Positions 22,502 to 34,794 of a DNA stretch of 64,000 bases are shown here, in pieces. This stretch comes from Grammothele lineata (taxonomy: Eukaryota > Basidiomycota > Agaricomycetes > Polyporales > Polyporaceae): positions 124,001-188,000 of the forward strand of contig NDFF03000120.1 of assembly GCA_002150815.3 (NCBI GenBank), in the 5' to 3' direction. The position numbers and the translations under genes were made by a program. Position 1 is the first letter of the stretch, and the number at the start of each line of letters is the position of its first letter. The notes below the pieces were generated by a model. The model ran no database searches, was not told where the DNA came from, and was given only the letters and a program-made list of their open reading frames with translations.

Positions 22502-25500
22502 GTTGACCAGGCCGTCCGTGTCTCGATGCTTTAGAGTTGTGAGAACGTTTGCATTATGCCGGCCACTCGTCGCACGAACGTCCAGATACCCGGGGTACGA
22601 CCCCCTGCATGCTGTGCGGGCATTGTATTTAGCCACGCCATCATGCTCACCTCTACACGAGAAACAGAGGCCGACTCGTCAACCTCTGACACAGCCCCTA
22701 GCGGCGACCGCGAATGTCGTGTGGACGTGCGAAGCGGCGACCGATGACGACACCGGCATTCGCGTGCTAAACACGGAGAAACGTGAGACAGAACTCAGAG
22801 ACGACACAGCATCCCCGGAGAGCGCGGACTCCGGGGGACCTTTCGTCCTAGGGTATATTACGCGTGTCCGCCTCGTGGAGGGTTCTCCGAGGAGGCAACT
22901 GCGGAAGTTACGCAGGGCAGCACCGGTGAATCCGATGCGGGGGTACGTCTGAAGATGATTCAGAATACACTCGTACTGACAGGTGATCCACTGGCGCTCC
23001 CCGCATGAGTCGGCCCAAAGATAGGAGCGAGAGAAGTACTTTGCACCCTCATCTGTCGGCCCCCGCAGCCGACCGTACTAGCGTCTCGCGAAGAATTGCA
23101 TGGACAGGAATAGTAGCTACTGAGAATCACATGCATCCCGAGGTGGTGTCTACATACGTATGAACCTGCAGCGCTTATGGCCGTCGATCAGAGCACGGCC
23201 TCCACACTAAATTCTTATCCCACGGTTCCAGTTCGATGGTGCATACAACATAGGATGTCGTGAATAGATGCCCACCCCGAAAATTCGTCGACCTTGATTT
23301 CACGATCAGTAAGTAATACGTCTTTCGGCTGCCTCTTCGTATTCCCAGGCGACTTCGACTCGCACTCAGTCGCGGCACTGAGGTCGGCCAGCTAACCAGC
23401 ATTCAAAGGCAGCTGGCGAAAGATCGACGCTTCCCAGATTATATGTGGCCTGGGCTGAAGTCGGCGACTTTCACGCCAATCAACTCGTCTTAGTAAGCTG
23501 CAGAAGCGTTCTCGTACGAGGAGTGTTCAAATCCAGAGTGGGATGCAATGAACACAGATGTGGCGACGGGAGCAGTTCGCTTCACCACTGTGCTAGTCAG
23601 TGCTGCGAGCGGCTGCCACATCGGTTTTCAGGCTTGGGGCACCGCACGCACTATCATGACTACTTATCATCAGTATAGTACCGTGTCGTTGATAAAGTGC
23701 TCGTCAACAACCAACGAGATATCAAACGTTAGCTTACTGTCCAAGGAAACGAACGGGCGGACTCCGGAGTGGTTCCGTGAGAGTGCGTTCGGTCAGAGAT
23801 GACGCCTTAATCGAGATGTTGCCTCCGAAGTCATGTCTTGAGGGAGAGACGGTACACGGAAGATAATTAGCAAGTTGCTTTGAGTCAGTGGGCCCGGTAG
23901 GAGGTCTAGCCACCAAGTGCGAGGATTTTCTTAAGAAGAGTTGCAGTTATGATGATCAAAAGAGAGATGTCGTGTCCACGGAGCCCTGAAGAAGCGTAAG
24001 TAAGCCCGTTCGTACTTAGCGCACCGGCTCAGGCTTGGCAACTGACATCAACAAATAGAGTGTGGTTAGCTGGCGCCTCAGGCTCTTCGACACCGCCCTG
24101 GGGTAGCGTACCGCCATCGGGTGGGGAAACATAGACCAGCACCAACGATGCTTCCAGACACCGGATGAGGCTTCTAGAAACTCGTTCGAGACATGTGTCG
24201 AACAGTCAGGCTTCGCACCGGAGCTCGCTCAACTTGATGGGTTGGGTAGCTGGAGCTTGGCGGCTGCTCAGCGTGGGCATGTGCGGAATTGGCGCATAAG
24301 ACTTGCATGCTCGCATTCAGTCTTCCAGCCTATGCTATGCGTTAAAATGCGGTTTTGATCTCTATCCCATAGTAGTCTGACGGAGCAAAGTCGAAGTAAG
24401 TAGTTGGAAGGCAGGTCTTCTGTAGCTACCACACGATTGCGGCTACTAGCGACAAGCGTGGCAAGAAAAGCCGAGTTACAACAGCAACTGGATAGCTATG
24501 CACCTAGTACTTACTAATAGTCAGATGTTACTTCCAAGGCGTTCGACGGCGAATGTGGGTATTGGGAGGCGCCATGCCACAATCTGCCTAGGGCCAGTGG
24601 CCCGGCCACGACTTCCATACATTACACGGTTGCATAGTAATAACAAGTTGAAGTTCCATGGCTTGGACTGTGGAAAACGTCGGGTAGATTACTAGGTTGC
24701 ATTTTGGCGTTGCAACGATGGCCCGGTGAACGGAGACGGTAGTTGATCGAAAGATAGCCAGTGATCTGATCGTGTTGGTGTAAGTAGTGGTAGAGGTGCG
24801 TTTCGGAGTTTGAAGGTGTTTGTTCGGCGCTCTAATCAGCCCGTGCTCATCCGGCGGCCCCGGCACGTCAAAGTTACGCTCTCTTGATAGTACTTGATAC
24901 CGAGCTACCCAAGGCATTCGAACGTCGGGTGCGATAAACACTACACCATCTACCGTCGCTTCAAGTTTCGCTCGGAATTCGCATGCCGTGAATACTTGTC
25001 ATGAGGATCGTCAGATGTTTTGAGATTGTCCGACGACAGGTGCGTCTATACTTCGAATTTTCCGTCGACCATCGACTGACCTTGTCGGTTCATATGTAGG
25101 CCATACACTTAACCAAAGTGAGAAGCATACCGGCCCGCGGTCACTCTCTTTGAAAGTTGCTCCGGGCCGTCCATCGACCAGAAGTCTATCTTTCCACAGC
25201 AGGTGTGGATGCACCATGACGCTATCTGTCCAGATATCGGTTTAACCTCGTCTCTGATAGTCTCGGGACTCGTCGTGTACAAGACGAATTCAATTCGTTT
25301 TTATCCACCACCGACGAAAAAGTTACCGGGCTTTAGCCGCCTCTGAGACGGCACAGCTCATGATCTGCTTGTTTGCATGACAGTGGCAGGCTTCCGTCGG
25401 TTATTCCCTGGGCGGTCGCAGCTGCTGCCATTATAGATACCTGTGTCGGTCCGGTCGTGAATTACACGACCATGCAACCTGCTGGTACCGGGAATCGACA

Positions 25501-25580
25501 GGTCAGATGCTGCTCCGCCGACTCGATATAAAAGAGAAAGACTTCGATGCTTGCCCAGCGTAGCATATTGAAAGCTCACC
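22502..25580. other. 3.1 kb without a recognisable gene
   Basis: This interval lies between the BAG gene and the AA9 gene. Stop codons are frequent in all frames and open frames stay below about 120 codons, with no motif I recognise. The composition is less GC-rich than the genes. It could be decayed transposon sequence, but I see no terminal repeats, integrase or transposase residues. The last 60 bp hold the AA9 core promoter. Confidence 0.45.
25527..25533 (+). promoter_or_regulatory. TATA box of the AA9 gene
   Basis: TATAAAA lies 48 bp upstream of the AA9 ATG at 25581, a normal spacing for a short fungal leader. A TATA box fits a strongly inducible gene for a secreted enzyme. Confidence 0.7.
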
Positions 25581-26773
25581 ATGGTGTTCGCCTTGTCAGC
25601 CTTCGCTGTTGCAGCGCTTGCCGTGTCGTCTGTGAAGGCCCACGGCTACGTTCAAGACGTCGTCGTCGGATCTACCCATTACACTGGCTATCTGCCCTAC
25701 ACGGACTCCTACATGAACCCCGTTCCGGAGAGGATCATCAGGGCCATCCCTAGCAACGGTATGTCGTTTCTTTGTGAAGTAGGTTCTCTATGATTGACTC
25801 AGCCCGCTATAGGTCCCGTTACTGACCTCACTTTGATCGAGTGCGCACGCTCAGCTGTTCAGTGGAACGCTACATACTGACGTTTCTTCGATTTCCAGCC
25901 TTCAATGCAACGGTTACACCGACGGTGGCGACCCTGGTAGTTCTCCGGCACCGATATTTGCAACCGTCGCTGCAGGATCGGATATGCATTTGAACTGGAC
26001 TACCTGGCCTGATTCGTAAGATACTTTCTCCTTTCGGAAGCATGGGAGTTGATAAATGTTTGAACGACCATCCCGTTATAGCCACGTCGGACCTATGATC
26101 ACCTACATGGCTCGCGCCCCAAGCGACATCACGGAATGGCAGCCCGGAACATCGTACGTCTCCGTGCACCTCCTTTTTACCCATATAATCGTGTATTGAG
26201 GGGTCTCTCCTCAGTGCGGTCTGGTTCAAGGTCGCTGAAGAAGGGAAGACCGCTGACGGCAAATGGGCTGCCACGGATCTTCTTACAGCCTCCGACTCGA
26301 TCTATACGTTCACCATCCCTCCTAAGCTCCAGCCAGGGCAGTACCTCATCCGGCACGAGATGTACGTTAGGTCTGCGGATCCTGGTCTAACCTGATATTG
26401 ACTGTGCTGCTTGAAATGATCTTTAGTATCGCGCTTCACGGTGCTTTTGATTATCCGGGCGCACAGCTCTATCCGTCATGTATTCAGGTCGAGATCACCG
26501 GCTCTGGTACAGCGCTCCCTACTAGCGGACTTGTGTCTTTCCCCGGGGCGTACACTCCAACTACGTAAGTTGACACATATCCTCTTAACATACGACACCA
26601 CGCTTCTTACACGCTTCACACGGTTATCTCGCAGGCCAGGTATTGTGTTTGACGTTTACACGGACCCCAGCTTGCCGTATCCAATTCCCGGCCCTGCTGT
26701 GTAAGTCGCGAAGCTTGACTCGAATCGAACATAGCCCTGATCAGCACACTGCAGGTGGACGGGCGGAAATTGA
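25581..26773 (+). CDS. AA9 lytic polysaccharide monooxygenase (former GH61)
   Basis: Secreted copper enzyme that cleaves cellulose or related glucans oxidatively. Exons: 25581-25758, 25813-25840, 25899-26015, 26082-26153, 26215-26361, 26427-26564, 26635-26700 and 26755-26773, giving 254 residues. A 20-residue signal peptide ends in VKA, so the mature protein starts at His21 (HGYVQ), the first ligand of the copper histidine brace. The second ligand is His109 in DSHVGP, and the axial Tyr196 and nearby Gln194 are in GAQLYPSC. His185 matches the second-sphere His. Cys72 and Cys199 probably form the conserved disulfide. The protein ends VWTGGN with no carbohydrate-binding module. All ligands are present, so it should be active. 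Whether it attacks at C1 or C4 cannot be judged. Its 3' end faces the TatD gene, 228 bp away. Confidence 0.95.
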
Positions 26774-27001
26774 GCGAGTCAAGAAGACTCGTAGAAGGCC
26801 ACGGGCTGCCTCACGGCGTGCCCCAGCCCACTGAAGTTGACGTGGACACAGCGCCTGTTTGGCTATTGCCCACACATAGTCATGTTGTTACGAGACCTGG
26901 GTCGATGTATGTAGCTATGTTGCCTGTTGTACAATATAACGACACCGGGAAGAGAATGCTGGGCACCTAACCGACTCTGCTCCTTGGACCCGGGCTCGGG
27001 A

Positions 27002-28525
27002 TCAGACGCCGTACATCGCATGCGCGTTCGCCTCGCTCTCGCGCAACACTCGGAGAGCGTTCCATTCAGGGACACCGTTAGGCAATCGCTCGTTCGCGAC
27101 ATCGGCCGTGAATTGGGCCGTCCAGGGTATCATTGCGGAATGCGATAGAGGGAGACGTCCTTTAACACCGGGGAGGGAGGCATATAGGTTTGAGGGTGCC
27201 ATGAAGGGCGCATCGGTCTCGAGGAGAATGCGAAGAGGCCCGGAGGGTGACGCTGAGACGAGTTGGCGAATGACTTCGGCGGTATTCGTATTGGTTGCGT
27301 ATGTAACAACGCCTGTACATCGGCATAGTCGATAGCCCGCGCTTGAGTATGATGAAATGGAACGAGGGAAAGACGAACCTGTGACGCCGATGTAGAGATT
27401 GGGAAAGTGTGCGAGCATGCGCGCAGCCCACTCCGGCGAATCTGTGTAGCAGTGTATGTGTATCTGCACATCGGCGATTGACAGTGAAATCAGTCGAGGT
27501 GCGCGCAGAGTCGGTGTCTCTCAGATAGTGGAACATACCCGGTGGTCCTGGGGGACATGCTCTTTCAGAATACGTTCGGTGTCCTCTTCCGCTTCACGCG
27601 TGTGTATTGTGAGAGGCTTCCCGAGTCGGACGGCGTGCTTCAGCTGTCGGATGAAAACTTCCTGCTGTACCTCGCGAGGGGAGTTGTCATAATGATAGTC
27701 GAGACCCATCTCGCCCCATCCGACGCATCGCGGGTGTTGCATAGCTTCTAAGCTGCGATTTGTAGTTCAGCATTCAAGAGAAGAACGAAGTGGAACTTGG
27801 CCACACATTCCGCGTTCTATCTCGTCCGTGTAATTCCTCGCCTCATGTCTGACCGAGCGTCAGTGCATCTTGTGCAGCCAATGAGTAGACGCTGCTCACG
27901 GATGTACGCCTAGCAGAACGCGTCGTGGAGATCTCAGGTAAGATGCGGCTGCGCACCGAGCGCGGGGGACGAACGAAGTGCACGTACCCATGACGAACCA
28001 ATATTCAAGCCCACCCCACATCTCCCTCCTACCCTCCTCTGTGAGTGCGGAGTCCGCGAGCTCGCGCCAAGCACCGAGTTCCGGAGCCTCGCAATAGACG
28101 TCTACTATCGCGCGCACGCCCGCGTCGCGGTATAACGCACGCACGAAATCGTAGACAGTCACGTGCTGGCCCGAAGGATATTTGCTGCGGTAAAATGAAT
28201 ATGTCGAGATGAGGTGGGTGTGGGTGTCGACGATTGGGGCAGCCGAGGGGTCAGGACGCGCAGGGTGCGCGGGGAGCAAGAGGTGCTGCTCGGCGGGGAC
28301 GGAGGATTTCTTCTTGCCCATCTTGCGTACGGGCTGCAGGGGATGGTGATGAGCGGGGACAGCAGTTGAAAGACTGCGTCGCGAGGTTTTGTAAGGACGA
28401 ATGGTGCTGCAGGACGGCGCCGATGGAAGGCGGAGATGGCGGAGGGCAGGACTGATTAAGAGAGGTCCGGGCCGGTGCCGAGACGAGAGGACAGCTGCAG
28501 ATTTCCACCCGCAGGAAGACGCCAT
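27002..28525 (-). CDS. TatD-family metal-dependent hydrolase (deoxyribonuclease-like)
   Basis: Predicted TIM-barrel nuclease related to bacterial TatD and yeast Tat-D. Exons: 28525-27988, 27909-27900, 27848-27807, 27752-27539, 27463-27379 and 27312-27002, giving 399 residues; exon 2 is only 10 nt. Metal-site motifs are complete: VDTHTHL, GWGEMGLDYHYD, PLTIHTREAEED, IHCYTDSPEWA and LLETDAPFM. The GVHPHEARNYTDEIERG motif appears only when exons 1 to 3 are joined as given. The first 68 residues are Ser/Arg/Pro-rich and almost free of acidic residues, as in a mitochondrial presequence. A second in-frame Met follows at residue 69 (28321, MGKKKSS). Two products with different locations are therefore possible. 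The exact substrate is not predictable. Confidence 0.92.
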
Positions 28526-28911
28526 GAAGTACGTCCAGCTTATCTAAAGATATGTCAAGGCATACGGACGGTATTGCCAGTCATGTTGGTCGTGGAGGTA
28601 CGGGTTCGGCGCCTTCCGACAGCCCAGCCGGCTCGCGTAAATAGAAAGTGCTTGAATAAGCTGATTCAACATGGGAACACAGATCCATGAATTAAGGTTC
28701 GAAGCAAAGTGCGTAGTCGCGATATAAGCGTACAGAACGAGAGAAGGTAGTAAATCATGTATGCTGCGATATGGTATATTGACCAAGAGTGTATGGACGG
28801 TCGCGACCGCGAATCTGGACAAGTGGCTGGACGAGAGTCGGCCGATGCTAGCAGGGATTTGGCGTGGACCCACATCCGATCTTCTTAAGGAACGATGTAA
28901 AAGCAGCCATG

Positions 28912-29928
28912 TTACTTATGTGCAGGAGGTATTGGCCAGAATACAGCGGCAACGCCGGCCACAAGACAAGTACCTATGCATATTGAGGCGACGATACCAC
29001 CGCTGAGCGCCAACCGAGACCATGCAAAGCAGAGTACGCCGACGAGGGCAAAAACGAAGCCGACGACAGACAACCACATGCAGAGCGAGTGGCAGTGGTC
29101 AAGTAGATGGGTAGGAGGGCGGCCCCTCCGAAAGGGACCTACCTGCTCGAGGTGAGGATTTGAAGACCAGATGGGTGGGTCGCTACTGGTCGTTGAAGAG
29201 CGCGACTGGCTTCCGGGCTCCGTATTACTGCTGTCGCTACCTCCATTGACCGTGCTGTCTGAGAGGCCAAACTCGACTTTGCGCTCCTCGCGTCTGGCCA
29301 CAGTCAGCTTATACCGGATAAGGAAGAAGGCTGCCAGGAAAGCGAGGATGGCAGCGAAGATGTGTATGACCAGCGCCCCGGTCAACGCTGCATTGGCTAT
29401 CTGACTCGCCCATGGGTCGTCCTGCCGGCTGTCTGGGTCCGGGGCGGTGGTGCCCAAAAGCTGGGATTCCATTGCAGCGAAGAACGTGGTCTAAGTACGA
29501 GCAATCAGCCTCAGGACGTGAAAATGTGACGACCACGACGCAACTATGACGCTGATGAGCTGCAAACGGTCCATCCAGGACGCAACGAGTTCATTCATGG
29601 CTTTCCTTCGTTCCTTCTCGTCCGTTTCATCTTGATCCACCTGTGTCCCTGTGCGAAGAAGTGTTAGTTTGAACGAGGCACGCGTAGTAAGCTTGCGGAA
29701 GAACTTACATTTCCTGGGCGTATTTGAGTTGGGCACACCGTTCTGAGTGGGCGGCAGAGAGACGTATGCCGGGGGCGCGCGATCGCGTTGAGGAGGGAGG
29801 CCTGTGAGGAGGCCTCTCCTTCCCAATAAACGGGAGGTGGGCGTGCGAGGGGCAAGCAGCGCCGACGGTTCCTCCGTCATTGGGTACGCGTCTGGGACGA
29901 CAATGCGAGCTGGTATGATCATGAGCAT
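28912..29928 (-). CDS. Conserved basidiomycete membrane protein of unknown function
   Basis: I recognise the general form from Agaricomycete genomes but know no function. Exons: 29928-29709, 29648-29545 and 29490-28912, giving about 300 residues. The N-terminal 75 residues are disordered. A conserved core follows: MNELVASWMDRLQLISVIT then TFFAAMESQLL. Then come a hydrophobic pair (ALVIHIFAAILAFLAAFFLI), a Ser/Thr-rich linker, the motif IWSSNPHLEQVGPF, and two to three further transmembrane segments around LSVVGFVFALVGVLCFAW and SICIGTCLVAGVAAVFW. The start could be the ATG at 29928, 29922 or 29886. A TATA-like element lies about 120 bp upstream. It is head-to-head with HEM2, about 1 kb away. 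Confidence 0.8.
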
Positions 29929-30928
29929 TCAGAAGGGTGCGACAGCACACAATACGAAGAGGAAATGCTGACGTAGGTCCTTTGCAGGCATTGGGACGGG
30001 TAGGCTGAGGAATAAATTATTAGAGGGTAGACAGGGCTTGACCGGAGAGCTATATAGTGCGCCCCGAGGAGTGAGGTGGAGATTGAACTGATTATTCACG
30101 GGGAACCCGAGCCAGCATCGGAGAGAAGAGGACAAGCAGCTCAGACAGTGCCCGATTTGGAGCGTCTGACTGTGGAGACTTCGGAGAGCGTGCTCGGGTG
30201 TAGACACCGACACGCTAGTGACGATGCGGATACATCGAATAACTATCCTTGGACAGCTTGGGACCACCGATTGATCCCGACCCCGAACCGGGTCGTAGGT
30301 GGAGTAATGGCACAGATCAATTTGACGAAGGTCGGCGGTTGCGGACACTGCGGCACTGCGCAAGACCGCGCCGACTGTTAAATAGGCAAGTAACAAAGGC
30401 CACGCGAGCAGCGCGTTGGAGTCACAAGTGCGTCTCCTTCGGCATCGGATCCATTACGGTCAAGGCTGTCCCGAGAGAGCTGCAGGTTGGGGTGAGGCGC
30501 GCCCTGGCGCGAAGCGTTGACAGGCACCGAGGGGAAGTGCGGGTGAGAGCATGGCCATGCATAGGGCCGGAAAGCGACACGTCGGCCGCGCTCGACGGTG
30601 GGAGAGACGAGGCGGGCCCGGTGGGAGGCTGAGAGTCCCAGAGGACGTCTGCGGTGCAAGTCGACGTTTTGAGTTGACTTTGCGGCTCTGAGTGAGAGAC
30701 AGGCCCTGGCAGACGCCCGCCTGCCGTGGGAACCCGCCGCGCCGTCAGTCGGGCGAATGCGCTGCTCGTCCCACACAGCGTCCCGGGTGAGCACCTCTCA
30801 AAACCCCCCTCGCACCTGCCACGTCGCCCGCTCTCACCTCCAACTTGCACGCATAAATCCTCGCCTGCGACCCGCCCATCCTGGACCAACTCACGCCTCC
30901 ACCTACCCCTCGCCCTCATTTCGAAGAA
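29929..30928. other. Divergent intergenic region between the membrane protein and HEM2
   Basis: One kilobase between two divergently transcribed genes. It holds a TATATA element near 30051 for the minus-strand gene. The last 200 bp before HEM2 (about 30730-30928) are C-rich on the plus strand, like many fungal leaders. No protein gene is apparent. Confidence 0.45.
30051..30056 (-). promoter_or_regulatory. Possible TATA element of the membrane protein gene
   Basis: TATATA about 120 bp upstream of the ATG at 29928 on the minus strand. The spacing allows a leader of roughly 90 nt. There is no other support. Confidence 0.4.
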
Positions 30929-32164
<1,236 letters not shown>

Positions 32165-32419
32165 ACACAAAAGTTGTACAACTGGATTGCGGTTGGAGCA
32201 GGATGTAATATTATAGATTATATGTACCAATGTACTATTGCACATCTCAAACAAGACACTAGGCCGTAGAGTCTAGCATACATTACGAAGGATGCCTGTA
32301 ATATCCACTGGCGTCCGATATCGCAGATAGACCATGCTAGCAGGGCGTGCTACGCGTCCGGCAGAAAATCAGAACACATAGTTCATGCGCTCATGTCCAA
32401 GATCACAGGTACTGACATG

Positions 32420-33344
32420 TCATGAGGGAGTCTTCTGAGCATGCGTGGATTTTCTTGAAGCTGTCCTTTCACTCGGAATCAGCAGTGACGGTATTTGAGT
32501 AACAGCGAAACTCGCAAGCCCCAATACTACATGGTCGACGTGAGGACTAGCCATAAACGGGCAGAGGGGACTCACCGTAACCCGTGAGCTTCTCGAACGG
32601 CGTATGGAAGTACACACTCGTTGTATATATTGCGAGCATAGACACGCAAATGACTACTCCAGAGAACGCGACGGCGGCGCTATGAAGAGGTGGCCATTGG
32701 CGGGCATTTCGGAACCCGGGAGCGGAACTGAACGACTGCCGAACCTGGTCGATGAGGAAGAGCGTTGAGAGCGTGAGGAGAAAGATATGGCCGGAAACGT
32801 CGTGGCCCTTGCGCAGGCGCGGTGTGCTCGCCCATGCACCCTCGGGGAGGAGCAGCGACGCTGGGAAGAGAGCCGGGTGTGTCACGGGCGACAGCGCGGT
32901 GCGGCTAACGCAGTACTCTGCGGGCACGGTAAGAACCGCGCCTGACGGGAGGTGAAGAGTGCACTCGCCGCCCGTCGAGGCGGTGAGGCGGTCGAGCACG
33001 GGAGGTCCGAAGAACCACGATGTGAAGGCGAGCCATACGGAGGTCGCAAGGACGTATTGCGCGACGCGTGCGCCGGATCGCGCGCGGGGTGGGGAAGTAA
33101 GGAAGTGGAATAGGAATGTGGCGGTTGTCCACGCCCACAGTCTTTTGGTGAAGTAGACGTTGAGTGGGTTCTTCTTGGACGCAAAATAGTCCGTCGCGTG
33201 GAGGTGGTGTGGGAGGGCCGTGATGAGGGGATTGGAGGTGTCGAGATACGTATCGTTAACGACCGAGTAAAGCGTGCCAAAGAGCACGACAGTGGTAATC
33301 GCGACGACCGCAGATGATAACGAGCGAGGTATACCGGAGATCAT
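32420..33344 (-). CDS. FIT-family ER membrane protein (lipid droplet formation; Scs3/Yft2/FITM2-like)
   Basis: ER protein of the FIT family, which cleaves fatty acyl-CoA to acyl phosphopantetheine and supports lipid droplet budding. Two exons, 33344-32576 and 32526-32420, separated by a 49-nt intron; 291 residues. Several transmembrane segments are evident (for example SAVVAITTVVLFGTL, GHIFLLTLSTLFLI and AVAFSGVVICVSMLAIYT). The family signature GHDVSGH lies at 180-186 and the second catalytic His at 247 in YFHTPFEKLTGY, both as in FITM2. The C-terminal tail is basic (RKSTHAQKTPS). It is convergent with HEM2, with 255 bp between the stop codons. Confidence 0.92.
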
Positions 33345-33681
33345 GGTGGTCGAGGAGGGAGATGTGGCAGACAGACAGCCTGACGCGCGTGCAGTACGCT
33401 CCCGACACGTACGTCATACGTGCTACTGCCGGCAGGTCGGCGCCTACAACTAGATATGCTTCCTGCACGGTCCGGCGAAAGCGACGACGACGGTGCGTGC
33501 GCAAAGACGCTTTTGTACGAAATCACCCGGATCCTTCCTCTCATGGTCGTTGGTACATTATATGTCCTTTCCATCACTACTTTACAGGGCGTGGTCCCCA
33601 CCACGGAGTTGGCGATCCAGCCGCCTGACTTCAGGCATGTGCATGGCCGCCCACAATCGGCCACCGCAAGCGAGCATTTGG

Positions 33682-34521
33682 CTAGACATTGAACTACGGT
33701 AGTATGTCAGCCGATGTATGCATCAACAAACGAGAACGGACTCACCGCACTCAAGTACGATTCTGCCACTACACGTGCCCGAGCATTCAGACTGAGCTTC
33801 ATTTCGCTAATTTCCTTATCCACTTCCTCCATGAATCTATGTATGTGTTAGCGACAGTGTGGAAATCGGATAAAAATACACGCAACTGGATGATAAAGTC
33901 GACGATCTTGTGCTTCAGCATCGTGTCGGTGTGGTTGTTGGTGATGAGGAAGGAGATGTCATAACCCTACGCGTGGTGGATAGCTCTTCAAACCATAATC
34001 ACTAGAACGAGGGTATGAACACACCTTCACAGGTTTCCGCCTCAACACAATAAAACTCTCCGCCCGCTGCATCATGAAGCGAGTGAACTTGTGACACAGT
34101 ATCCGCTCGATCTCATCCGCCTGCTTGATCTTGATGCTTATCCGTACTGAATTGACTGAGGGCTCAATGAGAACACGCTCATTCTCGTTTCGCGAGATGG
34201 TGAGGGGATTCAGTAGGACTTCTTTCGAGGCACTGCGAGCCTCATCAGTCGATGTGCAAGAACGAACTGCTTCAGTGCGTACCCAATTTCGACCTCGGGC
34301 TTATTGTGACGTTCAACGATCTGACAACGAGAGCATTAGCTACCCAAGCTTCAGTTTAAGCATGGTAGATGTACTTGTGAGGAAAAGTCCTCGAGTGTGA
34401 GTGCGGCGGTCAGTGTCGACCTGACGGCCGCGAGGTAGGGACGGAGGACGTTGGACTAGGCAAGCAGATTTCAAGAAATTTAGTGTCCAAAGTATTCGCG
34501 GCTGGCAGCAGATCATACCAT
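33682..34521 (-). CDS. ARC19: Arp2/3 complex 20 kDa subunit (ARPC4)
   Basis: Core subunit of the Arp2/3 complex, which nucleates branched actin at endocytic patches. Exons: 34521-34519, 34455-34375, 34320-34283, 34232-34025, 33966-33884, 33836-33746 and 33693-33682, giving about 171 residues. The sequence is strongly conserved: [93 protein letters not shown]. The first exon is the ATG alone and the last codes for FNV-stop. The intron at 33837-33883 has no GT donor that keeps the frame. A GC donor (TT followed by gcgtgt) would work but inserts one Leu before FMEEV compared with the family, so this junction is tentative. It shares a 273-bp divergent promoter with the FKBP gene. Confidence 0.92.
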
Positions 34522-34794
34522 GTCAAGCGCAGGGTTGAAAGGGTAGCGGTTCCGGTGTCAAGCGGTAGGATGGGGTACCCAAGTAGCCTTCACTCTGAGC
34601 TTCACCAGTACGCGGATCGCCGCTCACTGGCACTGCGGGCTTCGCCTCAAGCGCGTCGGACTCATGGGCGCCATGATCACGTGTACAGCGCACGAGCGCT
34701 CAAAATTCTGTGGGCACGCACGACGCGCTCCTCGCAACTTCCCTTGCCCGTCTTCAACGTCAACGTTAACGTTCCTACCCCCTCGTTCTCTAAA
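34522..34794. promoter_or_regulatory. Bidirectional promoter of ARPC4 and the nucleolar FKBP gene
   Basis: Only 273 bp separate the two start codons. Near the FKBP start lies a run of overlapping AACGT/ACGTT motifs (34756-34773) that includes the perfect 12-bp palindrome AACGTTAACGTT at 34762-34773, 22 bp before the ATG. It may be part of the leader or a factor-binding site. Confidence 0.6.

Noticed and set aside
23525..23534. GTTCAAATCC, similar to a tRNA B box
   Set aside because: No matching A box or acceptor and anticodon stems could be built around it at tRNA spacing.
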